Both the position numbers and the translations under genes were made by a program. Below are positions 6,351 to 7,617 of a DNA stretch of 7,617 bases, in pieces (position 1 is the first letter of the stretch; every line of letters starts with the position of its first letter). This stretch comes from JAVBNJ01 sp031551625 (lineage in GTDB: Bacteria > Bacteroidota > Bacteroidia > Bacteroidales > UBA932), in contig JAVBNJ010000140.1 in the NCBI GenBank assembly GCA_031551625.1, positions 1 through 7,617 of the forward strand. Direction: 5' to 3'. Under the pieces are notes generated by a model that was not told the origin of the DNA, searched no databases, and worked only from the letters and a program-made list of their open reading frames with translations.

Positions 6351-7617
6351 TTAATGGCAGTGACACGTTTCGGTTCCATAACCATAATCTCCGTATCCAT
6401 GCCATGTTCCGTCAGAGCAGATAGCTGTGTATGTATAGTAATCCAGATCATACCAATTTACCTTAGTTCCGGATGGATACCACTTATTACAGCAGAGTCC
6501 CCAGCAGGGACACGCTTGACGACAATATGTATCACTGCATCTTTTTGTTCCCGCGCAACACGATCCTGTTTCATTGCTACCATCGGGAACACAACAAGCG
6601 GCAATACTGGCTGTACTAGTGTTGGAGGTACCGCTGATGCAGCCGTTCAGTGTAAGCGTGACGTAGGCATTGTAGCTGCCGATATCGGTAGCGGTGGTTT
6701 TAGTGGTGCCGGTGCCACTCACACTGCCATACCAGTTATAGGTGCCACTCTGCGGAAAAGAAACGCTGAAGGTAATGCCCGTGCCCGCGCACTGATTACC
6801 GTTATTAGCTACGATGGGGATTGCCGGAACACTAACCACCGTTACTACCCACGAGCCGGTACTGGTTAGCCAGGCCGTATTACACGTACCGTCTTTCGCT
6901 TGTCGTGTGTATGTTCCCGCTTGCGTGGGAACATACGTCGCATTGTTGCTACTGCCGATTGCTGTACCATTGCGCAGCCACTGGTAAGTAATGCGTCCGT
7001 CGCCGCCGCTGGCGGCAGTGGTGCTGCCGATAGTGGTATACGCACTGCCACTACACAATGCTTGTCCGGTGCTGGCAATTGCGCCCGCCGTAAAGAAAGG
7101 ATTCGTAATAATTCCTTCCGGGTTATTAGTAACATCAGTAACAGCAGTGACACAAGCTCCCGTGTAGGTTTTTACGTTCGCACCTAACGTGGTGCTGCCG
7201 TTGATCGTAAACGGGGGCGTGCCTTTCAACGTATAGATGCCGTTGCTCATTATGGCTTGTGGCGGGTAGTCTAACGCATTAGCGCACCAGTCAAACTGGG
7301 CGGGCATACCGCTAAGCGTAAGGGTTACCCGCTGGGTTTTACTTGCCGAGCCCGTTACCCACACGCCTTTGCTCGCGCTTACTAACGTGCCTACGCTGGT
7401 GCCGCTGACAGTAGCGCGTGTCCAGGCGCCTTTGCTGCCATCGACATTAACGGTACGGTAATCGACAATCACCCACGTTTTGTAATTGTGAGTACCGGTG
7501 CAGGTTGTCCACACCAGATCAAAAGTTACTTGCTTGGTGTTGTAGTTGGCGGCCACTTGCCGCACCGATACGCACGAAGCAGCATAGCTTGCCTGCGCGA
7601 ACAGTACGGCGAATAAT
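6351..7617 (-). CDS. Secreted surface protein with Ig/PKD-like modules and Cys-rich tail (5' end outside window)
   Basis: The frame is open to the right edge, so the true start is beyond 7617; an internal GTG at 7565 is not the start. The first visible residues, LFAVLFAQASYAASC, read as the end of a signal peptide, so the protein is exported. About 421 residues are visible. An N-terminal module (about 7566-7100) includes TWVIVDYRTVNVDG and the motif WCANALDYPPQAIMSNGIYT followed by KGTPPFTING. It resembles large families of uncharacterised Bacteroidota secreted proteins that I recall from memory. Two Ig/PKD-like modules follow: one with TYQWLRNGTAIG and AGTYTRQAKDGTC (about 7100-6835), one with CAGTGITFSVSFPQSGTYNWYG (about 6830-6600). 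The last 81 residues (6354-6596) hold 13 cysteines and many aromatic residues. No standard T9SS C-terminal sorting signal is evident. Composition is rich in Thr, Ser and Gly. Role probably adhesive or structural; unproven. Confidence 0.8.
   Translation of the reverse strand, partial: LFAVLFAQASYAASCVSVRQVAANYNTKQVTFDLVWTTCTGTHNYKTWVIVDYRTVNVDGSKGAWTRATVSGTSVGTLVSASKGVWVTGSASKTQRVTLTLSGMPAQFDWCANALDYPPQAIMSNGIYTLKGTPPFTINGSTTLGANVKTYTGACVTAVTDVTNNPEGIITNPFFTAGAIASTGQALCSGSAYTTIGSTTAASGGDGRITYQWLRNGTAIGSSNNATYVPTQAGTYTRQAKDGTCNTAWLTSTGSWVVTVVSVPAIPIVANNGNQCAGTGITFSVSFPQSGTYNWYGSVSGTGTTKTTATDIGSYNAYVTLTLNGCISGTSNTSTASIAACCVPDGSNETGSCCAGTKRCSDTYCRQACPCWGLCCNKWYPSGTKVNWYDLDYYTYTAICSDGTWHGYGDYGYGTETCHCH

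Noticed and set aside
6339..6869. A 176-codon plus-strand frame opposite the surface-protein gene
   Set aside because: Antisense to a longer frame with a signal peptide end and family motifs; the sequence is low-complexity antisense of Thr/Ser/Gly codons.
1..7617. CRISPR arrays, tRNA or rRNA genes, insertion sequences with a transposase
   Set aside because: No regularly spaced repeats, no cloverleaf or rRNA-like sequence and no transposase or integrase motifs were seen on either strand.

Overview
The window looks like a piece of a Bacteroidota chromosome, probably a Bacteroidales or Paludibacter-like member. Three things point that way. The upstream regions carry matches to the Bacteroidota promoter element TAnnTTTG, in one case with a TTTG box 20 bases further upstream. 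Start codons lack strong Shine-Dalgarno sites. The gene families present are typical of the phylum: an M13 lipoprotein peptidase, an EFR1-type flavodoxin/ferredoxin, a PRRWGKT-type AAA+ ATPase, and a secreted protein with Ig/PKD-like repeats. This assignment rests on reading alone; no database search was possible.

Layout from left to right: (1) 121-1701 (+), a soluble FAD-dependent dehydrogenase of the COG2509 type with its own promoter-like box. (2) 1702-1985, an AT-rich intergenic region with short direct repeats and the promoter of the next gene. (3) 1986-4025 (+), an M13 (neprilysin/PepO-like) zinc endopeptidase with a lipoprotein signal, closed by a strong intrinsic terminator at 4047-4083. 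(4) 4119-4883 (+), an EFR1-like protein with an N-terminal flavodoxin motif and two C-terminal [4Fe-4S] motifs. Its promoter box starts only four bases after the terminator T-run. (5) 4908-6050 (-), an AAA+ ATPase convergent with the EFR1 gene, with a good promoter and clustered short repeats upstream. (6) 6175-6246, a second copy of the last 72 bases of the EFR1 gene. (7) 6351 to beyond 7617 (-), a secreted cell-surface protein with two Ig/PKD-like modules and a cysteine-rich tail. Its start lies outside the window.

The most notable structure is in (4)-(6). The ATPase gene sits between two direct 72-base copies of the 3' end of the EFR1 gene, 70/72 identical. Both differences are silent (His CAT/CAC and stop TAA/TAG). 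This looks like a small ATPase-only cassette integrated at the 3' end of a protein-coding gene in a way that restored the gene end. No integrase or transposase is visible. The ATPase start was moved to 6050 because the longer frame would begin inside the promoter. The EFR1 start was moved to 4119 because the upstream TTG lies inside the promoter box.

The genes do not form an obvious pathway. Genes 1-3 are co-directional but each has its own promoter-like box, so they are probably separate transcription units.
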